From: Halomonas cupida | GTDB taxonomy: Bacteria > Pseudomonadota > Gammaproteobacteria > Pseudomonadales > Halomonadaceae | Reading direction: 5' to 3' | Assembly: GCF_900142755.1 (NCBI RefSeq) | Contig: NZ_FRCA01000003.1 | Location: 248,001 to 312,000, forward strand | Length of the DNA: 64,000 bases | Shown here: positions 33,534 to 42,892 of the stretch, piece after piece | Numbering within the stretch: position 1 is the stretch's first letter | Layout of the letters: each line of letters starts with the position of its first letter | Notes under the pieces: model-generated | Database searches by the model: none | The model's input: only the letters and a program-made list of their open reading frames with translations | What the model was told of the DNA's origin: nothing | Position numbers and translations under genes: made by a program

Positions 33534-34136
33534 ATGCGTCAACGTGATGACAACAAACGCCTTGCACTGCTCGAGGCAACACTGGAACTGGTGACCGAGC
33601 AGGGGTTCTCGGCGACCTCGGTGGCGATGATTGCGCGCCGTGCCGGTGTCTCGCCCGGTACGCTCTATATCTATCACGAGGACAAGGATGCGCTGCTGGT
33701 CTCCACCTTCCTCGATGTCTGTGACCGGCTGATCGATACCGCCCTGGGGCAGGTTGATGAGCATCTGGTCTTGCGTGAACAGTTGCGCCGAGTGTGGGTG
33801 GCCCTGTTCGAGGTGGCTCTGGCGTCACCGCGGCTGTTCCGCTTCTACGACATGTTCAGTCATTCGGCGTGGATGACCGATGAACTGCGTGAGCGTAATG
33901 ACCAACGCCTGGCACCGTTACTGGAGGCTTTGGCGGAAGGGCAACGCCAGGGGCTGATCAAGCCGGTGGGACTGGCGTTGCTGGAAGCCTTTCTGTTTCG
34001 ACCGATTCATCATCTGGTGCAGTCCAGCGGCTGCCACCCCTTCGAACCCGACAGCGCCAGCATCGACATGGCCTTTGCCATGGCCTGGGATGCCGTTGCG
34101 CTGAAGCACTGTGCTTCACAGGAGTCCGTGTCATGA
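33534..34136 (+). CDS. TetR/AcrR-family repressor of the RND efflux operon
   Basis: From ATG 33534 (MRQRDDNKRLALLEATLEL), 200 residues. The N-terminal helix-turn-helix is clear: VTEQGFSATSVAMIARRAGVS followed by PGTLYIYHEDKDALL (first 20 residues diagnostic). The C-terminal ligand domain is divergent, as usual. Its stop overlaps the start of the adaptor gene by four bases, so it is the first gene of the efflux operon and probably represses itself and the pump through the palindrome just upstream. Confidence 0.9.
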   Translation: MRQRDDNKRLALLEATLELVTEQGFSATSVAMIARRAGVSPGTLYIYHEDKDALLVSTFLDVCDRLIDTALGQVDEHLVLREQLRRVWVALFEVALASPRLFRFYDMFSHSAWMTDELRERNDQRLAPLLEALAEGQRQGLIKPVGLALLEAFLFRPIHHLVQSSGCHPFEPDSASIDMAFAMAWDAVALKHCASQESVS

Positions 34137-35287
34137 CCTTGCAGCGTGGTATGTCCACTGGCGCTGGGCAGCGCTGGTACCCATGGGTGCTGCTGAGCGT
34201 AATAGTCAGCCTGCTGACGGCCTGCAGTGAGGCTGCTTCACCCCTTGAGCAGCAGCAGATTCATCCGGTCAAACTGGTGACGCTGGATGCCGGTCGTGAG
34301 GCCGGTTTGTTGCGTTACCCCGGCGTGGTGTTGGCCTCGGAGCGCTCGGCGCTGTCATTCCGTACCGGCGGAGAGCTTGCGGAGTTGTCGGTCAGTGCCG
34401 GTGATGAGGTCAAGGCCGGTGATCAGGTGGCACGGCTCGATGACCGTGATGCGCAAAGCCAACTGGACAATGCTCGTTCCAGCTATGAGCTGGCTGCTGC
34501 GACCCATGAGCGGATGCGGGTTTCATTGGAGCGTGGTGCCATCAGCCGTTCGAGCTATGACGAGGCGCGTGCCCAGTTTCTCTCGGCTCGGGCCAACCTG
34601 TCCCAGGCGGAGGATCAGCTCAGTTATACCGTATTGCGCGCGCCCTTCGATGGCGTCATTGCTCAGGTGCCGGTGGACAACTACCAGGTGGTGGGCGCCC
34701 AGCAGACCATTGCCGAGCTCCAGCAACCCGGCTCCATTGATGTGACCTTCCAGCTGCCCGAGCAACAGGTTCGGCAGATAGATGAGCAGCGTACCGATGC
34801 GGTGCGGACCAGTGGCACCGAAGTGGCCTGGGTCGAGTTTTCCCATGGCGGCAAGCGCTATCCCGCTCATTATCGCAAGCATGACAGCAGTGTCAGTGAA
34901 GGCTCACTGAGCTATGAGGTCACGTTGACACTGCCCGAGCCGGAGGACATCACCGTGCTGTCCGGCATGAGCACCACGGTATTGCTGGATATGCAGGCAT
35001 TGACCCAGGAGCAGAAGCAGGCCTGGCGAGTGCCGGTCTCTGCCTTGACGACCCGCGATGAACAACCGGAGCAGCCGGTAGTGTGGCGCTATGTGGCCGA
35101 CGACCCCGAAGACCCGCAGTCGCCGGGGCGTGTCGAAGCGGTCACGGTGACGCCGGGAAGGGTGACTGCCCGAGGAATCCTCGTCGAAGGTGATCTCGCC
35201 GTGGGTGACCGGCTGATCGCAGCGGGTACCCAGGCGTTGCAGGAGGACCTGCGCGTCCAGCCCTGGGTCAAGGAACAGGGGCTCTAG
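34133..35287 (+). CDS. RND efflux periplasmic adaptor (membrane fusion) lipoprotein
   Basis: Protein of 384 residues with a lipoprotein signal (LLSVIVSLLTAC). The order is that of a MFP: LRYPGVVLASERSALSFRTGGELAEL beta-barrel/lipoyl start, VSAGDEVKAGDQVARLDD (lipoyl half), a helical hairpin of about 60 residues, then YTVLRAPFDGVIAQVPVDN (second lipoyl half), beta-barrel and proximal domain. It links the RND pump to an outer-membrane channel. Translation is coupled to TetR upstream and the pump starts one base after its stop. Confidence 0.9.
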   Translation: MTLQRGMSTGAGQRWYPWVLLSVIVSLLTACSEAASPLEQQQIHPVKLVTLDAGREAGLLRYPGVVLASERSALSFRTGGELAELSVSAGDEVKAGDQVARLDDRDAQSQLDNARSSYELAAATHERMRVSLERGAISRSSYDEARAQFLSARANLSQAEDQLSYTVLRAPFDGVIAQVPVDNYQVVGAQQTIAELQQPGSIDVTFQLPEQQVRQIDEQRTDAVRTSGTEVAWVEFSHGGKRYPAHYRKHDSSVSEGSLSYEVTLTLPEPEDITVLSGMSTTVLLDMQALTQEQKQAWRVPVSALTTRDEQPEQPVVWRYVADDPEDPQSPGRVEAVTVTPGRVTARGILVEGDLAVGDRLIAAGTQALQEDLRVQPWVKEQGL

Positions 35288-35288
35288 C

Positions 35289-38200
35289 ATGGTCGATTAC
35301 TTCCTGCGTCAGAAAGTGATCAGTTGGATGGTGACGCTGCTGCTGGCAGTGGGCGGGGTGGTGAGCTTTCTTGGCCTTGGCCAGTTGGAGTTTCCCGAGT
35401 TCACCATTCGCAATGCGGTCATCACCACGCCCTATCCGGGCGCCACGCCCGAGCAGGTCGAAGAGGAAGTCACCCTGAGGCTGGAGAAGGCCATTCAGGA
35501 GATTCCCCGCCTCGATAATGTCACTTCGGTCAGCTCCGATGGCCTGTCACAGATCATCGTCGAACTGGATGACACGGTGCGGGAGCATGAACTCGATCAG
35601 TTCTGGGACCGCTTGCGGCGCAAGATCAGCGACGCTCAGTCCGGGTTACCGCCTAGTGCCGGCAGCTCCATCGTCAATGATGATTTCGGTGATGTGTTCG
35701 GCCTGCTGGTGACGCTGAGTGGTGAGGACTACAGCCAACGCGATATCGAGGATCATGCGGATCTCCTCCAGCGTGAGTTGCGTCTGGTCGACGGTGTCAA
35801 CAAGGTCGCCATCGGTGGTACCCGTGACGAGGAAGTCGTGGTGCTGCTTGATCGCGACCGCATGAAGGCGCTGGGAGTGTCGCCCGATCAATTGGCCGAT
35901 CTGCTCAATGCTCAGAATGTGGTCGGAAATGCCGGCCATATCAAGCTCGATGGGCTGTCATTGTCGATTCAGCCCAGCGGTGAATTCGACAGCGTTGAAG
36001 CGCTCGAGCAACTGGTGATCGGCCGGCCGGGCAATGGGCTGATTCGGCTCGGGGATATTGCTGAGGTCGAGCGCCATTTCAGTGATGCTCCCCAGTTGAT
36101 CTATCATGCCGATGGTCTTCCGGCACTGTCGATCGGGGTGTCCTTTGCCGCCGGGGTCAATGTCGTGGATGCCGGGGCACTGGTGGAGCAGCGGCTCGCC
36201 GAACTCGAGCCCCGCATGCCACTGGGCATGGAGCTGACGACCGTCTATCACCAGCCCGAGGTGGTGGAAGAGGCGGTCAATGGCTTTCTGATCAACCTCG
36301 CTGAGGCGGTCGGTATCGTCATTCTGGTGCTGTTGATCTTCATGGGCGTGCGTAGCGGCCTGTTGATGGGGCTGGTACTGCTGCTGACCATCCTCGGCAC
36401 CTTCATCATGATGTCGATTCATGGCATCCAGTTGCAGAAGATCTCTCTTGGAGCGCTGATCATTGCCTTGGGCATGCTGGTGGATAATGCCATCGTCATC
36501 ACCGAAGGCATGATGATCGGCCTGCAGCGGGGCAAGACAAAGCGCCAGGCGGCGCTCGAGGTGGTTGGTCAGAACCGCCTGCCGTTACTCGGAGCCACGG
36601 TGATTGCTATCACGGCATTCGCACCGATCGGTCTGTCGCCCGACGCCACGGGTGAGTTCATCGGCTCGCTGTTCTGGGTGTTGTGCTATTCGCTGCTGCT
36701 CAGTTGGATCACTGCACTGACCCTGACACCGTTCTTCTTCGACCTGTTCTACCGCAAGGATTCCGATGATCCACAGTCGGGCGATGGCGCAGGAGAAGAT
36801 CCCTACCGAGGGGTGGTCTATCGCGGCTTCCGATCACTGTTGCGGATGGCCATTCGCTTGCGTTACCTGACCCTGGGCGTGGCGGTGGTGCTGTTGGTCG
36901 GAACGCTGTCCATGGCAGGCCAGGTGAAGAATGCCTTCTTCCCCTCGGCCACCACACCGCTGTTCTTCGCCGACCTGTGGTTGCCGGAAGGCACCGATAT
37001 TCTCGAGACCGAACGCACGGTGGCCGAGTTTGAGCAACAGGTGCTGGCCATGCAGGATGTTACCCGGGTGACCAGTGTGATCGGTGGTGGTGCTCAGCGC
37101 TTCACCCTGACCTATGCGCCGGAAGATCGGTACGCGGCCTATGGTCAGTTGATCATTGAAACCACCGATACCGAGAGCCGGGCGGCACGGATGGAGGAGG
37201 TCATCACCACGCTGCGCCAGCAGTATCCGCGGGTGCAGTACAAGGTACAGGCCTTGCAGGTCGGTCCGTCGGCCAAGGCCAGCCTCGAGGCACGTATCTT
37301 CGGGCCGGACGCCGACACCCTGCGTCGTCTGGGGGCCGAGGTGCGCAACATCTTCCAGGCCGAGTCGATGGCCGATGGGGTGCGCCTGTCATGGAGCAAT
37401 CGCGAGAGTGTCATGGTGCCCGAGTTCCTCGATGAACAGGCTCGCCGTGTCGGGGTTACCCGTGCGGCGTTGCATCAGGCCCTGCTGCTCAATAACGATG
37501 GTGAGCGTGTCGGGGTCTATCGAGAGGGCAGTGAGCTGATTCCCATCGTCATGCGTTCCCGTGAGGATCAGCGTTATGACATCGACAATCTCGGCGCGCT
37601 CAATGTGTGGAGCGATGAACAGGGGCGTTACGTCAGTGCGGCCAATGTGCTGGGCGAGCGGGAGGTCGAACTGCGTGATCCGTTGATCAAGCGGCGCGAC
37701 AGGCAGCGTATGCTCGCGGTCTATGCCGAACCCATGCCGCTGTCCGGCGAGACGGCGGCCAGTGTGTTGGCACGTATCCGCCCCCAGGTCGATGCACTCG
37801 AGCTGCCACCCGGCTATCACATCGAGTGGGGCGGGGAGTACGAGACTGCCAGCGATGCCCAGAGTGCCCTGCTGTCGTCATTACCGATGGGGCTGCTGGG
37901 GATGTTCATCATCACCGTGTTGTTGTTCGGCAGTCTGCGCCAGGCGTTGTCGATCTGGTCGATCGTACCGCTGATGCTGATCGGCATCATCGGTGGCCTG
38001 GTCTTGCTTGGGGCGCCCTTCACCTTCATGGCGCTGCTCGGCACTCTGAGTTTGATCGGCATGGTGTTGAAGAATGCCATTGTGCTGGTCGAGGAGATCA
38101 ATGTTCAGCAGGAGACGGAACAGGCGAGCTTCGATGCTGTGGTTCAGGCCGCAGTCAGCCGGGTGCGTCCGGTGGCCATGGCCGCAGTGACCACCATGCT

Positions 38201-38390
38201 GGGCATGTTGCCGTTGCTGACCGATGCCTTCTTCCAGAGCATGGCGGTGGTGATCATCTTCGGTCTCGGCGTGGCCACTTTGCTGACACTGATCGTGTTG
38301 CCGGTGGTCTACTGCACGTTGATGGGGATTCCGGCCAGGGAGTCGGACACGAAAGAAACGGAGGGGATGTCTACCCCCCTGAAGGACTGA
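35289..38390 (+). CDS. RND-family efflux pump (inner membrane)
   Basis: Protein of 1033 residues, full length for a hydrophobe/amphiphile RND pump. It has the N-terminal helix, a first periplasmic porter domain, TM4 with SLGALIIALGMLVDNAIVIT near residue 400, a second porter domain starting after VVLLVGTLSMAGQVKNAFFP, and the C-terminal helices with LIGMVLKNAIVLVEEIN. TM4 has VDNAIV instead of the VDDAIV of AcrB-like pumps, as in some divergent HAE pumps. No outer membrane channel gene follows; a strong terminator ends the operon, so the pump must use a channel encoded elsewhere. Confidence 0.92.
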   Translation: MVDYFLRQKVISWMVTLLLAVGGVVSFLGLGQLEFPEFTIRNAVITTPYPGATPEQVEEEVTLRLEKAIQEIPRLDNVTSVSSDGLSQIIVELDDTVREHELDQFWDRLRRKISDAQSGLPPSAGSSIVNDDFGDVFGLLVTLSGEDYSQRDIEDHADLLQRELRLVDGVNKVAIGGTRDEEVVVLLDRDRMKALGVSPDQLADLLNAQNVVGNAGHIKLDGLSLSIQPSGEFDSVEALEQLVIGRPGNGLIRLGDIAEVERHFSDAPQLIYHADGLPALSIGVSFAAGVNVVDAGALVEQRLAELEPRMPLGMELTTVYHQPEVVEEAVNGFLINLAEAVGIVILVLLIFMGVRSGLLMGLVLLLTILGTFIMMSIHGIQLQKISLGALIIALGMLVDNAIVITEGMMIGLQRGKTKRQAALEVVGQNRLPLLGATVIAITAFAPIGLSPDATGEFIGSLFWVLCYSLLLSWITALTLTPFFFDLFYRKDSDDPQSGDGAGEDPYRGVVYRGFRSLLRMAIRLRYLTLGVAVVLLVGTLSMAGQVKNAFFPSATTPLFFADLWLPEGTDILETERTVAEFEQQVLAMQDVTRVTSVIGGGAQRFTLTYAPEDRYAAYGQLIIETTDTESRAARMEEVITTLRQQYPRVQYKVQALQVGPSAKASLEARIFGPDADTLRRLGAEVRNIFQAESMADGVRLSWSNRESVMVPEFLDEQARRVGVTRAALHQALLLNNDGERVGVYREGSELIPIVMRSREDQRYDIDNLGALNVWSDEQGRYVSAANVLGEREVELRDPLIKRRDRQRMLAVYAEPMPLSGETAASVLARIRPQVDALELPPGYHIEWGGEYETASDAQSALLSSLPMGLLGMFIITVLLFGSLRQALSIWSIVPLMLIGIIGGLVLLGAPFTFMALLGTLSLIGMVLKNAIVLVEEINVQQETEQASFDAVVQAAVSRVRPVAMAAVTTMLGMLPLLTDAFFQSMAVVIIFGLGVATLLTLIVLPVVYCTLMGIPARESDTKETEGMSTPLKD

Positions 38391-38412
38391 TATGAACTGA
38401 TGTGGAATCGGT

Positions 38413-38449
38413 AAAGAGGGAGGCAGGCCAGCAATGTCTCCCTCTTTTT
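38413..38449 (+). terminator. Rho-independent terminator of the RND operon
   Basis: AAAGAGGGAG (38413-38422) pairs with CTCCCTCTTT (38438-38447) and runs on into TTTTT. It lies 23 bases after the pump stop codon. Confidence 0.85.
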
Positions 38450-38559
38450 CATGCCACCTTCTTTCTCATGCCTCCCCCTTTTCATGTTATGGAGGGCGCA
38501 CGGCCGTGGTTGAGCTCATCAAGTCTGGGCAGACGTGGCGTCCAGGAGAGAGTGTCCGA

Positions 38560-39180
38560 CTACCCGAAGGGTCGACCGATACAGAGCAGTGCGGTTGGTG
38601 CCAGGTCGGCAGGTAGTTGCAGGGCGTCGCTGGCCATCTGGTCATCAAAACCTCCGACCAGGACTCCGCCCAGACCGAGAGCGGTGGTCTGCAACTGGAC
38701 GTTCTGCGCCAGTGCTCCTGCTTCCATATAAGCGTAACGCAGTCCACGTTCCCCGCAGGGTGGCTGGTGCTCGAAATGCTGGGTGATGTCGTCCAGCCTG
38801 GCGGCGATGCCGACCACCACCGCGGCGACGCCCAGCCAGGTCTGCTCCCCGATACCTGCCGCCTGGATAGCGTCTTCGCTGGCTGGCTTACCTACGAATC
38901 TCAGCCCATGGGCCTCGCTCTGGTACTCATAGATGCCCGGCTCCAGCGTTTCGACGCGTCGCACCAATACGTGAAGGCGCAGTGGATAGAACTCGCCAGG
39001 AGAAGGTGTTGCTCGCAGGCTTTCTGGTCCGGTGATGCCCTGGGCTGCCCACAGTAGCTGGGAAAACTCAGCCAGGCTCAGAGGTTCCATCGTGTATTCA
39101 CGGATGCTGCGGCGGCGTTGGATACAGTCGACTAGTGGAACGGAGGTGCGGGTCTGAGGTTCAGGCAGTTCAAGCATCAT
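38560..39180 (-). CDS. SagB/ThcOx-type nitroreductase-fold dehydrogenase
   Basis: Start at ATG 39180 (MMLELPEPQTRTSV), seven bases after GGGGGAG; the open frame runs to 39402 but is not conserved-looking. The 206 residues contain IQRRRSIREYTMEPLSLAEFSQLLWAAQG, the FMN-binding beginning of the family (first part RRSIREY), GEFYPLRLHVLVRRVETLEPGIYEY, and GALAQNVQLQTTALGLG. Stand-alone members of this FMN family occur widely; SagB itself oxidises azolines in peptide natural products, but no cyclodehydratase or precursor peptide gene is near, so that role is not supported here. Confidence 0.8.
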   Translation of the reverse strand: MMLELPEPQTRTSVPLVDCIQRRRSIREYTMEPLSLAEFSQLLWAAQGITGPESLRATPSPGEFYPLRLHVLVRRVETLEPGIYEYQSEAHGLRFVGKPASEDAIQAAGIGEQTWLGVAAVVVGIAARLDDITQHFEHQPPCGERGLRYAYMEAGALAQNVQLQTTALGLGGVLVGGFDDQMASDALQLPADLAPTALLCIGRPFG

Positions 39181-39376
39181 CCAATGTCTCCCCCGGTAGT
39201 GGTGAACGTGCGGCAGTGAAGATGGTGTAGTGGTGAAGGTGCGGTGAAGAGTGATCAGCGAGGTGGTATGTCTCTTCAATAACGCTGAGCTCGCAGAAAG
39301 GGAATGACAGGTGCGCAAAAGCTTGATCTGCATCCAATATAGAGCGAGGTGGTGTCTGGGAAGACTGGAAAGGAAA

Positions 39377-39408
39377 CCCGTCACGTTCCTGGCCAGGAGC
39401 ATGACGGG
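39377..39408 (-). terminator. Terminator of the second TRAP operon
   Basis: CCCGTCA (39377-39383) pairs with TGACGGG (39402-39408), with an inner TTCCTGG/CCAGGA stem and a small bulge. On the minus strand it is followed by TTTCCTTTCC. It lies just after the dctM stop. Confidence 0.8.
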
Positions 39409-39415
39409 CTAGCTT

Positions 39416-40783
39416 CTAGCTGTAACCGACCATCTTCTCCGGCAGGCCAGTGATCAACCACGGGAACCAGGTCAGCAGCACACAGGTGATCAGGATCAGC
39501 AGGCAGAAGGGAATCACTGCCTTGTACAGATCCAGTGTCTGCACCTCGGGAGGCGCCACGCCCTTGAGGTAGAACAGCGCATAGCCGAAGGGCGGCGTGA
39601 GGAAGGATGTCTGCAGTACCACCGCGACCATCACCACGAACCACAGGATATCGATGCCCATGGTATCGATGATCGGCAACATGATCGGGAAGCTCAGCAG
39701 CACGATACCGGTCCAGTCGAGGAACATACCCAGCACGAACACCAGCAGGAACATCAACAGCAGAGCGCCGATGGTGCCACCGGGCATTGCCAGCACCAGT
39801 TCGCTGATCACGTCAGTACCACCGCCGATGGCGAAGACGCCGGTGAAGGCGGTAGCCCCGACCAGCACGAACATCACCATGGTGGTGGTCTTGCCCGCCT
39901 CGATGAAGGTGTTGTAGCAGGTTGATAGTTTACGGTCGCCGAAGATCAGAAACAGGATAAAGGCCATGGCCACACCAATCGCTGAGGCCTGGGTGGCGGT
40001 GGCGATACCGGCGAACAGCGCACCAAGTACGCCCAGGATCAGACTCATCGGCGGCAGCACATACTTGAACAGTCGCAGGACCAGCTGGCCGGTGGAGGTC
40101 TCGGCGCGTTCCGCCGCCGCAACAGGAGGACCGAACTCCGGTTTTATCAGGCACAGTACCAGCACATAGATCGCGTACATGGCTCCCAGCATCAGGCCGG
40201 GAATCAGTGCTCCGGCAAACAGTGCGCCCACCGACACCGGCGAGTAGCTGGCCATCAGAATCAGCATGATGCTCGGGGGGATCAAGATGCCGAGGCAGCC
40301 GCTGGCCATGATCACACCCGCCGAGAGCCCCTTGTTGTAACCGTACTTGAGCATCGGCGTCAGAGCGATCAGGCCCATGACCGCAATGGAGGCACCGACG
40401 ATGCCAGTGGTGGCGGCAAGCAGTACCGAGACGATGACCACGGTCAGTGCCAGACCGCCTCGCACCCGCCCCAGCAGTAGGCGCATGCTCTCGAACATGC
40501 GCTCCGTGACCCCCGAATCATTCAGGAAGCGGGCCATCAGAATGAACAACGGGATGGCCACCAGTACATAGTTGTCCATGGCGCGGCCATAGATATTGTT
40601 GATGATCAGGCCGAGTACCTGAGAGCCCGGGCCCAGACAGGCCGCGAGCACGGCGGTGCCACCGAGCACAAAGGCCAGTGGGTGGCCCATGAACAGGCCG
40701 ATCATCAGGCCGGCGAACATGAAGATGGTGAGCTGCTCTGGGGTCAAGCTATGACTTACCGACGATAGAAGGTCCGAGATCAT
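39416..40783 (-). CDS. TRAP transporter large permease (DctM), second system
   Basis: Protein of 455 residues with about twelve hydrophobic segments. Marks are GLFMGHPLAFVLGGTAVLAA, LVAIPLFILMARFLNDSG, SAGVIMASGCLGILIPPSIMLIL and FLTPPFGYALFYLKGVAPP, typical of the subfamily annotated for mannitol/chloroaromatic or C4-dicarboxylate uptake. Start overlaps the dctQ stop (ATGA), and a terminator follows. Unlike the 26-29 kb TRAP system it has the GC-rich codon use of the host chromosome. Confidence 0.92.
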   Translation of the reverse strand: MISDLLSSVSHSLTPEQLTIFMFAGLMIGLFMGHPLAFVLGGTAVLAACLGPGSQVLGLIINNIYGRAMDNYVLVAIPLFILMARFLNDSGVTERMFESMRLLLGRVRGGLALTVVIVSVLLAATTGIVGASIAVMGLIALTPMLKYGYNKGLSAGVIMASGCLGILIPPSIMLILMASYSPVSVGALFAGALIPGLMLGAMYAIYVLVLCLIKPEFGPPVAAAERAETSTGQLVLRLFKYVLPPMSLILGVLGALFAGIATATQASAIGVAMAFILFLIFGDRKLSTCYNTFIEAGKTTTMVMFVLVGATAFTGVFAIGGGTDVISELVLAMPGGTIGALLLMFLLVFVLGMFLDWTGIVLLSFPIMLPIIDTMGIDILWFVVMVAVVLQTSFLTPPFGYALFYLKGVAPPEVQTLDLYKAVIPFCLLILITCVLLTWFPWLITGLPEKMVGYS

Positions 40784-41298
40784 GCCGCATCCTCCGTGGG
40801 TGACTCGCCAGAGGCCAGCTCATGGATGGCACGCAGCACGATGGCGATTGCCTGCAACAGGATCAGTACGCCAGCGATCACCAGTACGGCCTTGATCGGG
40901 TAGACCGGGATCGAGACAACGCCATAGGTGGATTCTCCACGACTCCAGGAGCGCGCGAAAAACGTCCAGCTGTAGCTGATGAACATGATGATGAAGGGCA
41001 CGAAGAAGATCGCGTAGCCCAACAGGTCGAGTAGTGCACGACCGCGCCGCGACAACAGGCGTTTGATGACGTCAACCTCGACATGGGCATGGTGCCGCAG
41101 CCCGTAGGCCGTGAGCAGCATGAAATGCGCGCCGAACAGCATGGTGGTGATGTCGAAGGCCCAGTCACTGGGTCGACCCACGACATAGGAAAGAACAATG
41201 TCATAGATCACCACCACGGTCATGATGGCGATCAGGGGAGCAACCAAACGGCCGAACCATTCGTTCAGGCAGTCAATGGCCTTGATGATGGAAAACAT
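40780..41298 (-). CDS. TRAP transporter small permease (DctQ), second system
   Basis: Protein of 172 residues with four hydrophobic segments, including VGRPSDWAFDITTMLFGAHF (the position equivalent to the EWxxE motif of DctQ proteins) and LRHHAHVEVDVI, a usual second motif in this subfamily. Located between the binding protein and the large permease and coupled to the latter by a four-base overlap. Confidence 0.88.
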   Translation of the reverse strand: MFSIIKAIDCLNEWFGRLVAPLIAIMTVVVIYDIVLSYVVGRPSDWAFDITTMLFGAHFMLLTAYGLRHHAHVEVDVIKRLLSRRGRALLDLLGYAIFFVPFIIMFISYSWTFFARSWSRGESTYGVVSIPVYPIKAVLVIAGVLILLQAIAIVLRAIHELASGESPTEDAA

Positions 41299-41458
41299 CG
41301 GAGCGCCTCAATCAGATCGGGAAAGCTGCACAGGTATGTCAATGTCTTCCGGCAGCGCCACCCTTGTCAGGTGTGCTGCCGGAAAGAATTCCGAGGGCCA
41401 TGGACTGAGTGTCCGTCGATATGAATAGCCCTCGGTGGGCGAGTCGTGGCCCGCCTGA

Positions 41459-42568
41459 TTACTCGCCCATGCAGGCCTCGATATCTTCCAGCGAGGGCAG
41501 ATTGTCGGTGACACGGCTCATGTTGTAGGGCACCGAGACATCCCGCCACTGGGCATAATTTTCGAGGTAGCTGATCATCGAGTGATAGACCTTGGCATGC
41601 ATCGGATCTTCGCAGGCTCCCTGCACAATCACTTCATTGGTGATTTCCTGTATGCGCGCCAGGTCCTCTTCGGACAACTGATTGATGGTGGTACCGTCGG
41701 CGAGGAACTGCTCGGTGCCTTCGGTGGATTGCTTCTCGGACCAGGCCAGTGACCAGGTCATGGTGGCCTGAGCGGCGATCTTCAGCTTCTCCTGGGTCTC
41801 CGGTGACAGGGCATCCCAGGCATCCTTGTTGATCATCACACCGAAGACACTGGCGGATTGGTGCCAGCCCGGCGTCATCCAGTATTCGGCAACTTCACCG
41901 AAGCCGGCCTTGTAGTCCACACCCGGGGTAGAGAACTCGGCCCCATCGACGACACCACGCTCGATGGCCTGATAGATTTCACCCCCTGCGAGAGTGACCT
42001 GCGAGCCGCCGAGCTGCTCGAGGACTCGACCCTGATCACGCCCGGAGAGGCGTAGACGCTTGCCTTCCAGGTCCGCCAGGCTGGTGATGGGCGTGCCGCC
42101 GCGGAAGCCTGACTCGTTGTTGGTGATACCGTAGGGCAGGTAGACCATGTTGTACTGGCCGTAGACTTCCTGATAGAGGTCGAAGCCGCCCCACTGGTTG
42201 ATCCAGTTCAGATAGTCGACGCCGTTGAACAGACTGGTGGTCGTCGCCAGCGGCGAGAAGGCTGGGCTGCGACCCGCCCAGTAGCCGGGCCAGTCACCTG
42301 CGGCCTGGATGGAGCCGGTTTCAGTGGCGTCGAAGACCTCAGTGCCGGGCATCAGAGTACCGCCGGCGTGGAAGTCGATCTTCACCTCGTCGCCTGCCAA
42401 CTGGTTGACCAGCTCCGCCCAGTGGCGGTCGATCTGGATCAGGTCGAGGTTATCCGGCCAGGTGGTGGTCATAGTCCAGCGTTCCTGAGCCATGGCGGTG
42501 GTCGACATGGCGGCGATGGCGATGCCTGCTGCCAATCCGGTCAAGGTAAACCTGGTCAGTTGCTTCAT
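41459..42568 (-). CDS. TRAP transporter substrate-binding protein, TakP-like
   Basis: Protein of 369 residues with a clear signal peptide (LAAGIAIAAMSTTAMA, cut before QERWTMTTTWPDNLDL). The sequence (WTMTTTWP, FDATETGSIQAAGDWPGYW, YGITNNESGFRGGTPI, GKRLRLSGRDQGRVLEQLGG) fits the TakP group of TRAP binding proteins, known from alpha-keto acid uptake. AGGAG lies before the ATG. It is the first gene of the operon, 160 bases ahead of dctQ. Ligand is not certain. Confidence 0.87.
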   Translation of the reverse strand: MKQLTRFTLTGLAAGIAIAAMSTTAMAQERWTMTTTWPDNLDLIQIDRHWAELVNQLAGDEVKIDFHAGGTLMPGTEVFDATETGSIQAAGDWPGYWAGRSPAFSPLATTTSLFNGVDYLNWINQWGGFDLYQEVYGQYNMVYLPYGITNNESGFRGGTPITSLADLEGKRLRLSGRDQGRVLEQLGGSQVTLAGGEIYQAIERGVVDGAEFSTPGVDYKAGFGEVAEYWMTPGWHQSASVFGVMINKDAWDALSPETQEKLKIAAQATMTWSLAWSEKQSTEGTEQFLADGTTINQLSEEDLARIQEITNEVIVQGACEDPMHAKVYHSMISYLENYAQWRDVSVPYNMSRVTDNLPSLEDIEACMGE

Positions 42569-42892
42569 TCACGTGGCTCCTGTTGTGCTTGTTGTACCGC
42601 TCCGGGGACGATCAGCCCCCATTGAAAGAATGCTGCCCGAGGCGCCCCCATTCGGGTAGGTTGGGGGCCGTAGTTCCAACAAACTAGCACCGCTGGATAA
42701 CTTGTTCGATGCCAGTACCATGACCCAGGTCAGCCAATCATAGCCTTGCATAACTTTGCCGATTCGATGAAAAGATCTTTTATATCAATAGAATGAAGTA
42801 GTTGCTTATAGAGCTGTGCTGCGCCGCAAAAGACAACACGAGCGTTTAATCGCCTACTCCCTTTAGACCAAAGTTGATTTACCTGGAGGCCG
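42569..42892. other. Intergenic region between the TRAP operon and tmcA
   Basis: This 324-base divergent region has no supported gene. It contains a hairpin GCCCCCA (42644-42650) with TGGGGGC (42662-42668), which would lie in the leader of the TRAP operon transcript. The part nearer tmcA is A/T-rich and probably holds promoters, but I could not place one with confidence. Confidence 0.5.

Noticed and set aside
38560..39180. Azole-modified peptide biosynthesis cluster
   Set aside because: SagB-like proteins belong to such clusters, but no cyclodehydratase, precursor peptide or dedicated exporter gene is adjacent.
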